Positions 44,301 to 53,009 are shown, counted from the first letter of the stretch. The stretch: 57,074 bases of DNA from Streptomyces sp. Isolate_45 (GCF_024721315.2 NZ_JANFAK020000038.1:1-57074), one strand, 5' to 3'. Made by a program: numbers and translations. The notes: a model not told the origin generated them from the sequence alone.

Positions 44301-45137
44301 GAAGAGCCCGCGGGCGGCGGCCCGGGTGTCGAAGGCCTCCAGGCGGGCCTGGGCGTCGGGCAGGGCGTCGGCCATTGCCTCCAGCAGCACCCGGCCGAGC
44401 AGCATCGGCGCGCAGGCCGTGTCGAAGGCGAGTCCGGTGCCGACGGGCGCCGGGATCAGCAGGTCCGAGTGCCGGGCGACGGGCGCGAACGCCGAATCGG
44501 CGACGGTCACGACGGTCAGCCCGGCGGCCCGCGCGTGGTCCAGCGCCTCGACGACCTCACGCGGGTGGCGGGGCAGCGCGAAGCACAGCAGGGCCGTGGC
44601 CCCGGCCGTGGCGGCCGCGTCGATGCGGTCGGCGAGCATCGAACCGGCCTCGTCGAGGAGCCGCACGTCGGGGTGCACCTTGGCCGCGAAGTACGCGAAG
44701 CCGCGGGCCTGCGAGGACGCCGCCCGCAGCCCCAGCACCGGCAGCGGCGCCGACTCGGCGAGCAGCCGGCCGGCCTCCTCGACGGGCGCGGGGTCGGCCA
44801 GCATCTCGGCGAGCCGCGTCAGGTTCTCGATCTCGCCCCGGACGGCCTGCTGGTACTCGTTGTACGAGTCCTCCCGCGGCGCCGGCTCCTGCCCGGCGGC
44901 GGGCGCCACCTCGCGCAGGTGGCGGCGCAGGGCCGGGTAGCCGTCGAACCCGAGGGCCACCGCGAACCGGGTCACGGACGGCTGGCTCACCCCGGCCAGC
45001 TCGGCGAGTTCCACACTGGACAGGAACGGCACGTCGGCCGCCCCGCGCACCATGCAGTGGGCGATCCGCCGCTGGGTCGGCGTCAGCCGGTGCCCCTCGA
45101 ACAGCTTCTGCAGCCGTGCGGCCGGGCCGTCGCTCAT
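44292..45137 (-). CDS. MurR/RpiR family transcriptional regulator
   Basis: 281 aa from the ATG at 45137 with GGAGGGG six bases upstream. An N-terminal HTH_6 domain (LTPTQRRIAHCMV, then SVELAELAGVSQPSVTRFAVALGFDGY) precedes a SIS phospho-sugar-binding-like domain (LPVLGLRAASSQARGFAYFAA, ALLCFALPRHPREVVEALDHA). RpiR-type proteins respond to phosphosugars or other small acids. Close to the hut genes and sharing a TGACTGRAT motif upstream, it could control them and itself. The ligand is not predictable. An inverted repeat lies upstream. Confidence 0.88.
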   Translation of the reverse strand: MSDGPAARLQKLFEGHRLTPTQRRIAHCMVRGAADVPFLSSVELAELAGVSQPSVTRFAVALGFDGYPALRRHLREVAPAAGQEPAPREDSYNEYQQAVRGEIENLTRLAEMLADPAPVEEAGRLLAESAPLPVLGLRAASSQARGFAYFAAKVHPDVRLLDEAGSMLADRIDAAATAGATALLCFALPRHPREVVEALDHARAAGLTVVTVADSAFAPVARHSDLLIPAPVGTGLAFDTACAPMLLGRVLLEAMADALPDAQARLEAFDTRAAARGLFVE

Positions 45138-45192
45138 CGCCGTCCCCTCCGTTCCGTCCCGTCACCGGTGAGATATTCAGTCACGGTGCACT

Positions 45193-45210
45193 CTGCATGT
45201 GGTTATGCAG
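45193..45210. promoter_or_regulatory. Candidate operator CTGCAT-N6-ATGCAG
   Basis: A perfect 6-bp inverted repeat with a six-base spacer lies 56-73 bases upstream of the RpiR-type start and about 90 bases upstream of the divergent small membrane protein gene. It is AT-richer than its surroundings and has the size of an RpiR operator. Confidence 0.4.
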
Positions 45211-45297
45211 CTCGGCAAGCCGCGCCCGCGATCCGGACCCTCCGATACGGGGGATAGCCCCAGTGCCGGAACGCGCTCCGGTTCCTACCGTGGGGGT

Positions 45298-45693
45298 ATG
45301 ACAGCCCATTCCCCCCAGGCCGAAGACCTGAAGAAGGAACTCGGCGCCACCCTCGACGCCCGGCGGGAGCTCGGGCCGGAGTACGAGGCGGCGCTCGTGG
45401 AATCGTTCGTGGAGAAGGTCGACACCCAGGTGCGACGCCGACTCGCGGAGGAACGCCTGAGCGCGGCCCGCGGCGGCTCCCCCGACCCGGCCGTGACGGC
45501 CGTCGGGAACTTCGGGGAACGCTTCGGCTTCGCCGTGATCACCCTCGTGCTGGCCATCCCCCTGTCGGCCATCGCCGCGACGCAGGCCCACCTGAGCGGG
45601 CTGCTCGTCGCCTGGGCGGGGATCCTCGGCGTGAACTTCATCCACGCGTCCAGGAAGGGCCTCGGGAGCCGCGGGAAGGGCCCCGCCGAGTGA
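45298..45693 (+). CDS. Small membrane protein, unknown function
   Basis: 131 aa from the ATG at 45298. The first 65 residues are charged and helical (DLKKELGATLDARRELGPEY, EKVDTQVRRRLAEE). Two membrane helices follow (FAVITLVLAIPLSAIAATQ and LSGLLVAWAGILGVNFIHA) and the end is basic. No motif of a named enzyme is seen. TACCGT a few bases upstream and the lack of a well-spaced Shine-Dalgarno sequence allow a leaderless transcript. It is a common type in Streptomyces, sometimes called an integral membrane protein. Confidence 0.72.
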   Translation: MTAHSPQAEDLKKELGATLDARRELGPEYEAALVESFVEKVDTQVRRRLAEERLSAARGGSPDPAVTAVGNFGERFGFAVITLVLAIPLSAIAATQAHLSGLLVAWAGILGVNFIHASRKGLGSRGKGPAE

Positions 45694-46025
45694 GCGGCCC
45701 CGCCGGCTGACCGGCGGGCCGCCCCGACGGCTCCGGGCCGCACCGGCGATCCGGAGGGAAGCTTGCGCGGGAACCGCCGCACCCCCGGTTTCCCGGGGGG
45801 CGGGACGACGGCGGTCCCCGCGTGGGACACGGGCCGGGTCAGGGCCGTCCGCGTCCTTGGGCGTCCGCGCGGTCCGGGAGCCGCTCCGGAGGCGCGCCGA
45901 CGCCGTTCTGGGTGCCGGTCGGGATTTCCGGTCACCCGGTCCTCCCTGCCGACGACCACCACTGTGCCGAACGCGTGTTAAGCCGGTGCTGCCGTGACGT
46001 GACGGGCCCGTACCGTTTGCACGAC

Positions 46026-46044
46026 CGGCCGGAAACAGTACGGC
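46026..46044. repeat. 19-base sequence repeated inverted at 36971-36989
   Basis: CGGCCGGAAACAGTACGGC at 46026-46044 is an exact reverse complement of 36971-36989, about 9 kb away in another intergenic gap. A perfect 19-base match is unlikely by chance in a window this size. Confidence 0.7.
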
Positions 46045-46083
46045 GCCCGGCGCGAACGGCCCCGCCCCCGGCGCGGACCGAAC

Positions 46084-46116
46084 GTCCCCCGGCCGAAAAC
46101 GCTCCGGCCGGGGGAC
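46084..46116. terminator. Hairpin terminator downstream of cystathionine beta-synthase
   Basis: A 12-bp stem (GTCCCCCGGCCG at 46084-46095, complement at 46105-46116) with a nine-base loop directly after the stop codon region on the minus strand. Confidence 0.8.
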
Positions 46117-46123
46117 GCGGCGA

Positions 46124-47509
46124 CTACTTGGCGCCCTTGGCCAGGAACGCGAGCAGGTCCTGGCGGCTGACGACGCCGGTGGGCTTGCCCTCGACCAGCA
46201 CGATCGCCGCGTCGGCCTCGCCGAGCACCGCCATCAGCTCGGAGACGGGCTCGCCGGAGCCGACCTGCGGCAGCGGCGCGCTCATGTGCTTCTCCAGCGG
46301 GTCGCCGAGGGAGGCGCGCTGCGCGAAGAGCGCCGCGAGGAGCTCCTTCTCGACGACGGAGCCGATGACCTCGGCGGCCATCACGTCGGGGTGGCCGGCG
46401 CCCGGCTTGACGATCGGCATCTGGGAGACGCCGTACTCGCGCAGCACCTCGATGGCCTGGCCGACGGTCTCCTCGGGGTGCATGTGCACGAGGGAGGGGA
46501 TACCGCCCTCCTTGTCCGCGAGGACGTCACCGATGCGCGCCGACGGGCCCGCTTCCTCCAGGAAGCCGTGCCCGGCCATCCACTCGTCGCTGAAGATCTT
46601 GCTGAGGTAGCCGCGGCCGCTGTCGGGCAGCAGGACCACGACGACGTCGTCGGGGCCGAGGCCCTCGGCGGCGCGCAGCGCGGCGACCACGGCCATGCCG
46701 CAGGAGCCGCCGACGAGGAGGCCCTCCTCCTTGGCGAGGCGGCGGGTCATCTGGAAGGAGTCCTTGTCGGACACCGCGATGATCTCGTCCGTCACGTTGG
46801 GGTCGTAGGCGGTGGGCCAGAAGTCCTCGCCGACGCCCTCGACGAGGTACGGACGGCCGCTGCCGCCGGAGTAGACCGAACCCTCGGGGTCGGCGCCGAT
46901 GACCTTGACCTTGCCGCCGGACACCTCCTTGAGGTAGTTGCCGGTGCCGGAGATGGTGCCGCCGGTGCCGACGCCCGTGACGAAGTGGGTGATCTTCCCG
47001 TCCGTCTGCTCCCACAGCTCGGGACCGGTGGTCTCGTAGTGCGAACGGGGGTTGTTCGGGTTGCTGTACTGGTCGGGCTTCCAGGCGCCGGGCTCGCGCG
47101 CGAGGCGGTCGGACACGTTGTAGTACGAGTCCGGGTGCTCGGGGTCGACGGCGGTCGGGCAGACCACGACCTCGGCGCCGTACGCGCGCATTACGTTGAT
47201 CTTGTCCGTGGACACCTTGTCAGGGCAGACGAAGATGCACTTGTAGCCCTTCTGCTGGGCCACGATGGCGAGTCCTACACCGGTGTTGCCGCTGGTGGGC
47301 TCCACGATGGTGCCACCGGGCTTGAGGGCACCGCTCTGCTCGGCGGCCTCGATCATCCGGACGGCGATCCGGTCCTTCACGGACCCGCCCGGGTTGAAGT
47401 ACTCGACCTTCGCAAGGACGGTGGCCTGCAGGCCTTCGGTCACACGGTTGAGCTTCACCAGCGGGGTGTTGCCGACGAGGCTGATCATCGAGTCGTGGAA
47501 TTGCACCAT
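46124..47509 (-). CDS. Cystathionine beta-synthase
   Basis: 461 aa from the ATG at 47509, with TTGGAG five bases upstream. Fold-II PLP core: VEYFNPGGSVKDRIA (PLP lysine), PTSGNTGVGLA (substrate loop) and GVGTGGTISGTG (phosphate loop). Two CBS domains occupy about residues 335-461 (IPSLVHMHPEETVGQAIEVL and AAIVLVEGKPTGVVSRQDLL). The CBS domain pair distinguishes it from cysteine synthases. There is no heme N-terminus. It condenses serine and homocysteine to cystathionine in reverse transsulphuration; the CBS pair may bind adenosyl ligands. Confidence 0.92.
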   Translation of the reverse strand: MVQFHDSMISLVGNTPLVKLNRVTEGLQATVLAKVEYFNPGGSVKDRIAVRMIEAAEQSGALKPGGTIVEPTSGNTGVGLAIVAQQKGYKCIFVCPDKVSTDKINVMRAYGAEVVVCPTAVDPEHPDSYYNVSDRLAREPGAWKPDQYSNPNNPRSHYETTGPELWEQTDGKITHFVTGVGTGGTISGTGNYLKEVSGGKVKVIGADPEGSVYSGGSGRPYLVEGVGEDFWPTAYDPNVTDEIIAVSDKDSFQMTRRLAKEEGLLVGGSCGMAVVAALRAAEGLGPDDVVVVLLPDSGRGYLSKIFSDEWMAGHGFLEEAGPSARIGDVLADKEGGIPSLVHMHPEETVGQAIEVLREYGVSQMPIVKPGAGHPDVMAAEVIGSVVEKELLAALFAQRASLGDPLEKHMSAPLPQVGSGEPVSELMAVLGEADAAIVLVEGKPTGVVSRQDLLAFLAKGAK

Positions 47510-47640
47510 GTTCTCCAAGGAGGGGACTCCACGGGTTCTCCGGGAGGTCCGGCCAGACTATGCGGAAAGGGATTGGCCGACCCGCACTACGGGGCAGGTA
47601 GGTCATCGGGACCAGAGCGCGGATCGAGGTGGCTTGAAGG

Positions 47641-48678
47641 GTGTCCAGGGCGAGGACGGCCCGCCGGATCGCGGCGGGAGCGGCGTACGGCGGCGGCGGG
47701 CTGGGGCTCGTCGGGGTCGCCGCGGTGGGTCTGGTGCTGGCCGAGGTCCAGTTCGCGAAACGAACCGTGGGCACGGGCCTGCCGGACCCGCCGCGGGCCG
47801 ACGGCCTGTACGGGAGCGAGTTCGGCGGCCCCGAGCTGAGCCCGGGGCCCCTGCGCCTCGGCATGCTGGGCGACTCCACGGCGGCCGGGCTCGGGGTGCG
47901 CCGGGCCCGCCAGACACCGGGCGCGCTGCTGGCGTCGGGGCTGGCCGCGGTGGCCGAACGGCCGGTGGAGCTGCGCAACGTCGCGCTGTCCGGGGCCATG
48001 TCCGACGACCTCGACCGTCAGGTGGGGCTCCTCCTCGACGGGGACGCGCCACCGCCGGACGTGTGCGTGATCATGATCGGCGCGAACGACGTGACGCGGC
48101 GGATGCCGCCGACCCAGTCCGTCCGGCTGCTGACCTCGGCGGTCCGGCGGCTACGGCTGGCCGGGGCCGAGGTCGTCGTGGGCACCTGCCCGGACCTGGG
48201 CACCATCGAGCCGGTCTACCAGCCGCTGCGCTGGATGGCCCGACGGGTCTCGCGGCAGCTGGCGGCGGCCCAGACGATCGGCGTGCTGGCCCTGGGGGCC
48301 CGCACCATCTCGATGGGCGACCTGCTGGGACCCGAGTTCGCGGCGAACCCCCGGGAGATGTTCGGCCCCGACTCCTACCACCCGTCGGCGGAGGGGTACG
48401 CGACGGCCGCCATGGCCATGCTGCCCACGATGTGCGCGGCGCTGGGCCTGTGGCCGGAGTCCGACCGGCTGGACGTCTCGCGGGACGAGGACATGCTGCC
48501 CGTCGCCAAGGCGGCGTCCGCGGCGGCGGGGGAGGCCGGCACCGAGGTCACGGGCGCGCGGGGCCCGTGGGCCCTGCTCAAGCACCGGCGCCGGCGGCGG
48601 GTCGCGGGCGAGGAACTCGCCCCGACACCGGCCGACGCACCCACGACTCCCGCGGCCCCGGTCCCGGAGTCCCGGTAG
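47641..48678 (+). CDS. Membrane-anchored SGNH/GDSL hydrolase
   Basis: 345 aa from a GTG at 47641. One N-terminal membrane helix (GLGLVGVAAVGLVLAEV) is followed by an SGNH domain. Block I is LGMLGDSTAAGLG, block III is IMIGANDVTRRM, and the final Asp-His pair is in DSYHPSAEGY. It should be an extracytoplasmic esterase or acyl hydrolase. A Pro/Ala-rich, basic C-terminus of about 65 residues with LLKHRRRRRV follows the enzyme domain. AAGG directly abuts the start, so the ribosome-binding site is poor and a short leader is possible. It is divergent from the CBS gene. Confidence 0.87.
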   Translation: MSRARTARRIAAGAAYGGGGLGLVGVAAVGLVLAEVQFAKRTVGTGLPDPPRADGLYGSEFGGPELSPGPLRLGMLGDSTAAGLGVRRARQTPGALLASGLAAVAERPVELRNVALSGAMSDDLDRQVGLLLDGDAPPPDVCVIMIGANDVTRRMPPTQSVRLLTSAVRRLRLAGAEVVVGTCPDLGTIEPVYQPLRWMARRVSRQLAAAQTIGVLALGARTISMGDLLGPEFAANPREMFGPDSYHPSAEGYATAAMAMLPTMCAALGLWPESDRLDVSRDEDMLPVAKAASAAAGEAGTEVTGARGPWALLKHRRRRRVAGEELAPTPADAPTTPAAPVPESR

Positions 48679-48807
48679 TCCGGACGGGCTTCGCGGCCGC
48701 GACGCCCCGCGGAGCGACCCGCATCACACGCCGAGGCCCGTGACCTCGACCGTACGGGGCGGTAACTTCGCATGCGGTCCCGCAACGACGCACCCCTTGG
48801 AGTCCCG

Positions 48808-50028
48808 ATGCCCGAAGCCGTCATCGTTTCCACCGCCCGTTCCCCCATCGGGCGCGCCGGCAAGGGGTCGCTCAAGGACGTCCGCCCGGACGACCTGACC
48901 GCGCAGATCATCCAGGCCGCGCTCGCCAAGGTCCCCGGGCTGGACCCGCGCGAGATCGACGACCTGATGCTGGGCTGCGGCCTCCCGGGCGGCGAGCAGG
49001 GCCACAACCTTGGCCGCATCGTGGCCGTGCAGATGGGCATGGACCACCTGCCGGGCCTCACCGTCACCCGCTACTGCTCCTCGTCCCTGCAGACCTCCCG
49101 GATGGCCCTGCACGCGATCAAGGCGGGCGAGGGCGACGTCTTCATCTCCGCGGGCGTCGAGACCGTCTCCCGGTTCGCGAACGGCTCCTCGGACGGCATG
49201 CCGGGCACCCACAACCCGTTCTTCGCCGACGCGGAGGCCCGTACGGCCGAGGTCGCGCAGAGCACGGGCGCCTCCTGGCAGGACCCGCGCGAGGGCGGCC
49301 TGGTGCCGGACGCGTACATCTCGATGGGCCAGACCGCCGAGAACCTGGCCCGCCTGAAGGGCGTGACCCGTCAGGACATGGACGAGTTCGGCGTCCGCTC
49401 CCAGAACCTGGCCGAGGAAGCCATCAAGAACGGCTTCTGGGCCCGCGAGATCACCCCGGTCACCACGCCCGACGGCACGGTCGTCTCCCTGGACGACGGC
49501 CCGCGCGCCGGCGTCACCCTGGAGGGCGTGCAGGGCCTGAAGCCGGTCTTCCGCCCCGACGGCCGGATCACCGCGGCCAACTGTTGCCCGCTGAACGACG
49601 GCGCCGCCGCGCTGGTCATCATGAGCGACACGAAGGCCCGGGACCTGGGTCTGACCCCGCTGGCCCGGATCGTCTCCACCGGCGTCACCGGCCTCTCCCC
49701 CGAGATCATGGGCCTGGGCCCGGTCGAGGCGTCCAAGCAGGCCCTGAAGCGGGCCGGCCTGACCGTCGACGACATCGACCTGTTCGAGATCAACGAGGCC
49801 TTCGCGGCCCAGGTCATCCCGTCCTACCGGGACCTGGGGATCCCGCTGGACAAGCTGAACGTCAACGGCGGGGCCATCGCCGTCGGTCACCCGTTCGGGA
49901 TGACCGGCGCGCGCATCACCGGAACCCTGATCAACAGCCTCCAGTTCCACGACAAGCAGTTCGGCCTGGAGACGATGTGCGTGGGCGGCGGCCAGGGCAT
50001 GGCCATGGTCATCGAGCGGCTGAGCTGA
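48808..50028 (+). CDS. Acetyl-CoA acetyltransferase (thiolase)
   Basis: 406 aa from the ATG at 48808 with TTGGAG seven bases upstream. The acylated Cys lies in VTRYCSSSLQTS, a variant of the usual NRLCGSGLQ. The other thiolase boxes are intact: FEINEAFAAQ, NVNGGAIAVGHPFGMTGAR and METMCVGGGQGMA-like TMCVGGGQGMA with the second Cys. It should make or cleave acetoacetyl-CoA or longer 3-ketoacyl-CoA. The end of this gene is repeated about 100 bases further downstream. Confidence 0.93.
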   Translation: MPEAVIVSTARSPIGRAGKGSLKDVRPDDLTAQIIQAALAKVPGLDPREIDDLMLGCGLPGGEQGHNLGRIVAVQMGMDHLPGLTVTRYCSSSLQTSRMALHAIKAGEGDVFISAGVETVSRFANGSSDGMPGTHNPFFADAEARTAEVAQSTGASWQDPREGGLVPDAYISMGQTAENLARLKGVTRQDMDEFGVRSQNLAEEAIKNGFWAREITPVTTPDGTVVSLDDGPRAGVTLEGVQGLKPVFRPDGRITAANCCPLNDGAAALVIMSDTKARDLGLTPLARIVSTGVTGLSPEIMGLGPVEASKQALKRAGLTVDDIDLFEINEAFAAQVIPSYRDLGIPLDKLNVNGGAIAVGHPFGMTGARITGTLINSLQFHDKQFGLETMCVGGGQGMAMVIERLS

Positions 50029-50152
50029 GCCACAGCGGAGGGTGGGGGCCGCCCCGAGGAACGAGGGACGGCACCCGCCCGCAGCGACGGCGAAGCGGAA
50101 CGCGACCGAAGAAACGAGCGGCTGAGCCGAGCCACAGCGGAGGGTAGGGGTT
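50014..50152. repeat. Direct repeat of the thiolase gene 3' end
   Basis: The last codons of the thiolase gene plus the following bases (50014-50049) recur at 50117-50152 with two differences: CGAGCGGCTGAG, then GAGCCACAGCGGAGGGT. The segment between is rich in GAGGAACGAGGG and AGCGACGGCGAAGCG. It looks like a tail duplication or a repeat family that uses gene ends. Confidence 0.75.
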
Positions 50153-50460
50153 TCGTCACGATTGGTCGCCCGCTGGTGGCGATCAAGGCGGAACCCCTGA
50201 TGCCGCAAGGGATACTCCAGATGAGTGCGCTCTACTGACGCCGGATCTAACCCCGTCGCGGCCGACCTGTGACCGAATCTCCCCCAGGATGTGACCTTTG
50301 TCCTGGGGGATCGGTATTTGCCCAGCTCAGGCACCCTCCCCCCGGTGCCCCGAGGACGAAAGACCTGTCCAATTCATGACGTAATGCACTGCACGCCATT
50401 CCCAGCAGAGGACAAGCTGATGTAGGAAGTCGGGGGATCGAATCAATCGGGAGTTAGTCA
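50029..50460. other. 432-base region between thiolase and the next gene
   Basis: No gene is supported. It holds the direct repeat above, then a lower-GC stretch from 50150 on that should include the promoter of the following gene. A hairpin stands inside: TCCCCCAGGA (50280-50289) pairs perfectly with TCCTGGGGGA (50301-50310) around an 11-base loop. I compared it with the c-di-AMP riboswitch pattern and found no match. Confidence 0.5.
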
Positions 50461-51273
50461 GTGAGCGCCATGTCTCTTGCCCTGCTGCTGACCACGGCCG
50501 CTGCCACGGCCGTGGGCGCTGCTGCGCTGCACGCCGTACACGGGCTGCGCAAGCAGGTCACCGCCCTGCGCGGTGAGCTGGCCCTGCCGGCCCGTCCGCG
50601 CACCGCAGCCGTCCCGCACGCCCGCAGCGCCGTGGAGTCCCCCGCCGCCGAGATACGAGCCGCCGTGGCCGAGGCCCTCGCCGAGGAGCGCGAGCGCGAG
50701 CTGGCCGAGGCGCGGGCCTTCTGGGCCGCGCAGGAGGCCCGTGACGCCGCCGACGCGCCCTCGCTGCTCGGCGGTCTGCCCGGGCTCGGCGAGGACAGCC
50801 CCGTCTTCCTGCCCCGGCAGGCGGACCTGGTCGGGCTGGAGCCGGTGCTCGGCGAGGAATTCGCCGACGAGTACCCGGAGGATTCGGCCGAACTGGCCGC
50901 CGCCCGCCGGCGCCACCCCTCTCACCCCGACTTCGTACCGGTCCAGTCGCACCACGGCGCGGACCACGAGCGCACGGTGAGCCGCCTGGAGGAGCTCGCG
51001 GAGGCCCGTACGGCCCTCGCGGACGTCCGGCCCGGCCCGCTGGGCACCCTGGACGTTTACGTCTTCACGGACGGCACCACGCTCTGCATGACCCCGGGGC
51101 ACCGGGAGACGGCCGAGCGCCTCTCCGAGGCCCTGCGGGCGGGCACCGCTCCGGTCCTGCTGGGCGGCTCCGGCATCTCCGGCGCGTACGCGCTGACCTT
51201 CTCCTGCGGTGACTCCGAGGACCCGGACAGCAACGTCTACATCCTGGCGGACCGCGTCATCGCATCGCTCTGA
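50461..51273 (+). CDS. Membrane-anchored protein of unknown function
   Basis: 270 aa from a GTG at 50461 with GGGAG seven bases upstream; an ATG nine bases on is the alternative. One N-terminal helix (SLALLLTTAAATAVGAAAL) is followed by a coiled region (AAEIRAAVAEALAEERERE). A mixed domain ends in LGTLDVYVFTDGTTLCMTPG, LLGGSGISGAYALTFSCG and SNVYILADRVIASL. The last part looks like a compact alpha-beta domain with two Cys. I do not recognise the family. Its 3' end overlaps the convergent next gene by 17 bases. Confidence 0.68.
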   Translation: MSAMSLALLLTTAAATAVGAAALHAVHGLRKQVTALRGELALPARPRTAAVPHARSAVESPAAEIRAAVAEALAEERERELAEARAFWAAQEARDAADAPSLLGGLPGLGEDSPVFLPRQADLVGLEPVLGEEFADEYPEDSAELAAARRRHPSHPDFVPVQSHHGADHERTVSRLEELAEARTALADVRPGPLGTLDVYVFTDGTTLCMTPGHRETAERLSEALRAGTAPVLLGGSGISGAYALTFSCGDSEDPDSNVYILADRVIASL

Positions 51274-51619
51274 CTTCCGCCAGCCCCACCAGCGCCACGG
51301 CCTCGTCCAGCAGTACGGACGGGGCCGTTCCGGTGTCCGGGCAGGTGCGCAGGGCCTCCGCGAGGTCCAGGCCGGTCACCGACAGCTGGTCCCCCACGAC
51401 GAAGATCCCCGCGTCCGGCACCTCGCGTTCGGGCGCCGGAGCCGCCCCCCGCGGGGCCTGCCGGTCGGGCTCCTCCAGCCGCTGTGCCCGTACGGCCAGC
51501 TCGCGGGCCAGGGCCAGCGCCTCGGCCGCCGCGCCGCGCTGGAGACGGCTCTGCGGCGCCGCCCTCAGGCGGTCGGCGAATCGTTCCACGGCCACGGTCA
51601 GGGGTGAGGTATCGAGCAC
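51257..51619 (-). CDS. Hypothetical protein
   Basis: 120 aa from a GTG at 51619 with TAAGGTC about eight bases upstream. Mostly helical, with ERFADRLRAAPQSRLQRGAA and a C-terminal DLAEALRTCPDT. The segment PDAGIFVVGDQLSVTGLDL is the only structured-looking part. Composition and codon position bias on this strand support coding, but I recognise no family. The overlap with the convergent gene is short. Confidence 0.55.
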   Translation of the reverse strand: MLDTSPLTVAVERFADRLRAAPQSRLQRGAAAEALALARELAVRAQRLEEPDRQAPRGAAPAPEREVPDAGIFVVGDQLSVTGLDLAEALRTCPDTGTAPSVLLDEAVALVGLAEVRAMR

Positions 51620-51720
51620 CCGGCCGACCTTACGCGCCGCTGCGGCGCCATTGCCAACGGGCGAACTCTCCGGCACGGTGGCGTGAAGAGAACAGCACGG
51701 CAACACCTCCGGAGGCGCCC

Positions 51721-51951
51721 ATGTCCGTAGAGTTCTCCGAGCAGACCCACCGCAACATGATCGACAGAATCCCGCAGAGCACCGGTCGTGAGATCTCCGA
51801 CTGGCTGCGTGCCGTCGACGAGGGCCCGTCCCTCCTCCGGTTCGAGGAGAAGGTCAGCTGGCTGCGCGGCGCGCACGAACTGTCGCACGGCCAGGCCAAG
51901 GCGATCATCCACGAGCACGACCTGCGCAGAGCCGCCCGCCGGTTCGGCTGA
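51721..51951 (+). CDS. DUF4287 domain protein
   Basis: 76 aa from the ATG at 51721 with GGAGG seven bases upstream. The whole protein is the small helical domain FSEQTHRNMIDRIPQSTGREI, in two adjoining parts, then DWLRAVDEGPSLLRFEEKVSWL and HELSHGQAKAIIHEHD. The pattern of an Ile-Pro-x-x-Thr-Gly and a late Gly-His-Gly/Gln-x-A-x-A-I is what I know as DUF4287. Function is unknown; related domains occur fused to DUF5655. A hairpin terminator follows. Confidence 0.82.
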   Translation: MSVEFSEQTHRNMIDRIPQSTGREISDWLRAVDEGPSLLRFEEKVSWLRGAHELSHGQAKAIIHEHDLRRAARRFG

Positions 51952-52019
51952 GGCCGCCGTCACGGCCTCCCGTCCCCCCGAAGCCCGATCCCCGACTCCC
52001 CGTCCGTCCTGAAGCGCGG

Positions 52020-52054
52020 GAAGGCCCCGCGAGCGGTGTGCTCGCGGGGCCTTC
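52020..52054. terminator. Bidirectional hairpin terminator
   Basis: A 15-bp perfect stem (GAAGGCCCCGCGAGC at 52020-52034, complement at 52040-52054) with a GGTGT loop, between the DUF4287 gene and the convergent Bax inhibitor-1 gene. Confidence 0.92.
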
Positions 52055-52092
52055 GCGGTACTGGGGTGCCGGGGTGCCGTGAGGCGTTCCGG

Positions 52093-52947
52093 CTAGTCGT
52101 TGCCCGAGAGGATCTGGAAGATGCGGAGCATCTCGATGTAGATCCACACGAGGGTGGTGGTGAGCCCGAAGGCGGCCAGCCAGGCCTCCTCGCGCGGGGC
52201 GCCGTAGGCGACGCCGTCCTCGACCTGCTTGAAGTCGAGGGCGAGGAAGCAGGCACCGAGGATGATGCCGATGACGCCGAACAGGATGCCCAGGGGACCG
52301 CTGCGCAGGCCCAGGCCGTCACCGCCCACGATGAGCGTGACGAGCAGGTTGGTCAGCATCAGCAGCATGAAGCCCACGGCCGCGGCCATCACGAAGCCGG
52401 TGAACCGGCGGGTGACGCGGATCCAGCGCATCTTGTAGGCGAAGAGCACGCCCGCGAAGACGCACATCGTGCCCATGACGGCCTGGATGACCACACCGGC
52501 ACCGAAGTACGTGCTGGTGGCCGAGCTGATGACTCCGAGGAAGACGCCCTCGAAGGCGGCGTACGCCAGGATGAGACCCGGCGAGGCCTTGGCCTTGAAC
52601 GACTGGATCATCGCGAAGACGAACGCCACGAGCATCGCGCCGATGGCGATGCCGTACGACACGTTCAGGTTGGCGGCGTCGACCGGGAGGAAGATCCAGG
52701 CCATCGCCGCCGTGACCACCAGGGTGCCGAGCGTCATGGCCGTACGGCTCACGACGTCGTCGATGGTCATCGCGTTGCTGTTGACCGGCGCCGCCGGCAT
52801 CCCCGTGGTGGGGTCGGTGGCGTAGGGGTTCGTCGCGTACGGGTTGGTCGCGGTCCCGGCCTGCGCGTGCTGCGCCTCGAAGCCCGCGTAGCCGCCGTTG
52901 TCGCGGCTGAACCCCCGTCGCGAGAAGACCGGGTTACTGCTCCTCAT
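52093..52947 (-). CDS. Bax inhibitor-1/YccA family membrane protein
   Basis: 284 aa from an ATG at 52947 with GGAGG about six bases upstream. A Tyr/Asn/Thr-rich cytoplasmic start (NPYATNPYATDPTTG) is followed by seven membrane helices, including VVSRTAMTLGTLVVTAAMAW, ILAYAAFEGVFLGVISS and AFGLTTTLVWIYIEMLRIF. The loop segment ALDFKQVEDGVAYGAPREEAW with paired acidic residues is typical of YccA-like proteins. These act as calcium- or pH-gated leak channels. It is the next gene after the tRNA on the same strand. Confidence 0.9.
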   Translation of the reverse strand: MRSSNPVFSRRGFSRDNGGYAGFEAQHAQAGTATNPYATNPYATDPTTGMPAAPVNSNAMTIDDVVSRTAMTLGTLVVTAAMAWIFLPVDAANLNVSYGIAIGAMLVAFVFAMIQSFKAKASPGLILAYAAFEGVFLGVISSATSTYFGAGVVIQAVMGTMCVFAGVLFAYKMRWIRVTRRFTGFVMAAAVGFMLLMLTNLLVTLIVGGDGLGLRSGPLGILFGVIGIILGACFLALDFKQVEDGVAYGAPREEAWLAAFGLTTTLVWIYIEMLRIFQILSGND

Positions 52948-53002
52948 CTCACTCCTCCATGGCCACCGTGCGCAGCCTTGTCTTCAAGAGTAATGCGCTC
53001 GC

Positions 53003-53009
53003 AAAAAAA
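53003..53009 (-). terminator. T-run that may end the tRNA transcript
   Basis: On the minus strand a T7 run lies about 75 bases past the tRNA 3' end, after a GC-rich stretch (CCTCCTCCAGCGG). A strong hairpin is not obvious, so this is a weak call. Confidence 0.35.

Larger units (their letters stand above)
45694..46123. other. 430-base gap without a gene
   Basis: No coding region is supported. It holds a terminator for the cystathionine synthase gene (46084-46116) and a 19-base sequence at 46026-46044 that recurs inverted at 36971-36989. The middle part contains a lower-GC stretch (GTGTTAAGCC near 45975-45985). Confidence 0.5.

Noticed and set aside
45285..45962. 225-codon minus-strand frame across the small membrane protein and the following gap
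   Set aside because: Arg/Pro-rich shadow of the plus-strand gene, with no start signal or motif.
50150..50457. c-di-AMP (ydaO) riboswitch upstream of the 270-aa protein gene
   Set aside because: Only one clear hairpin is present and the conserved motifs of that riboswitch class could not be found.
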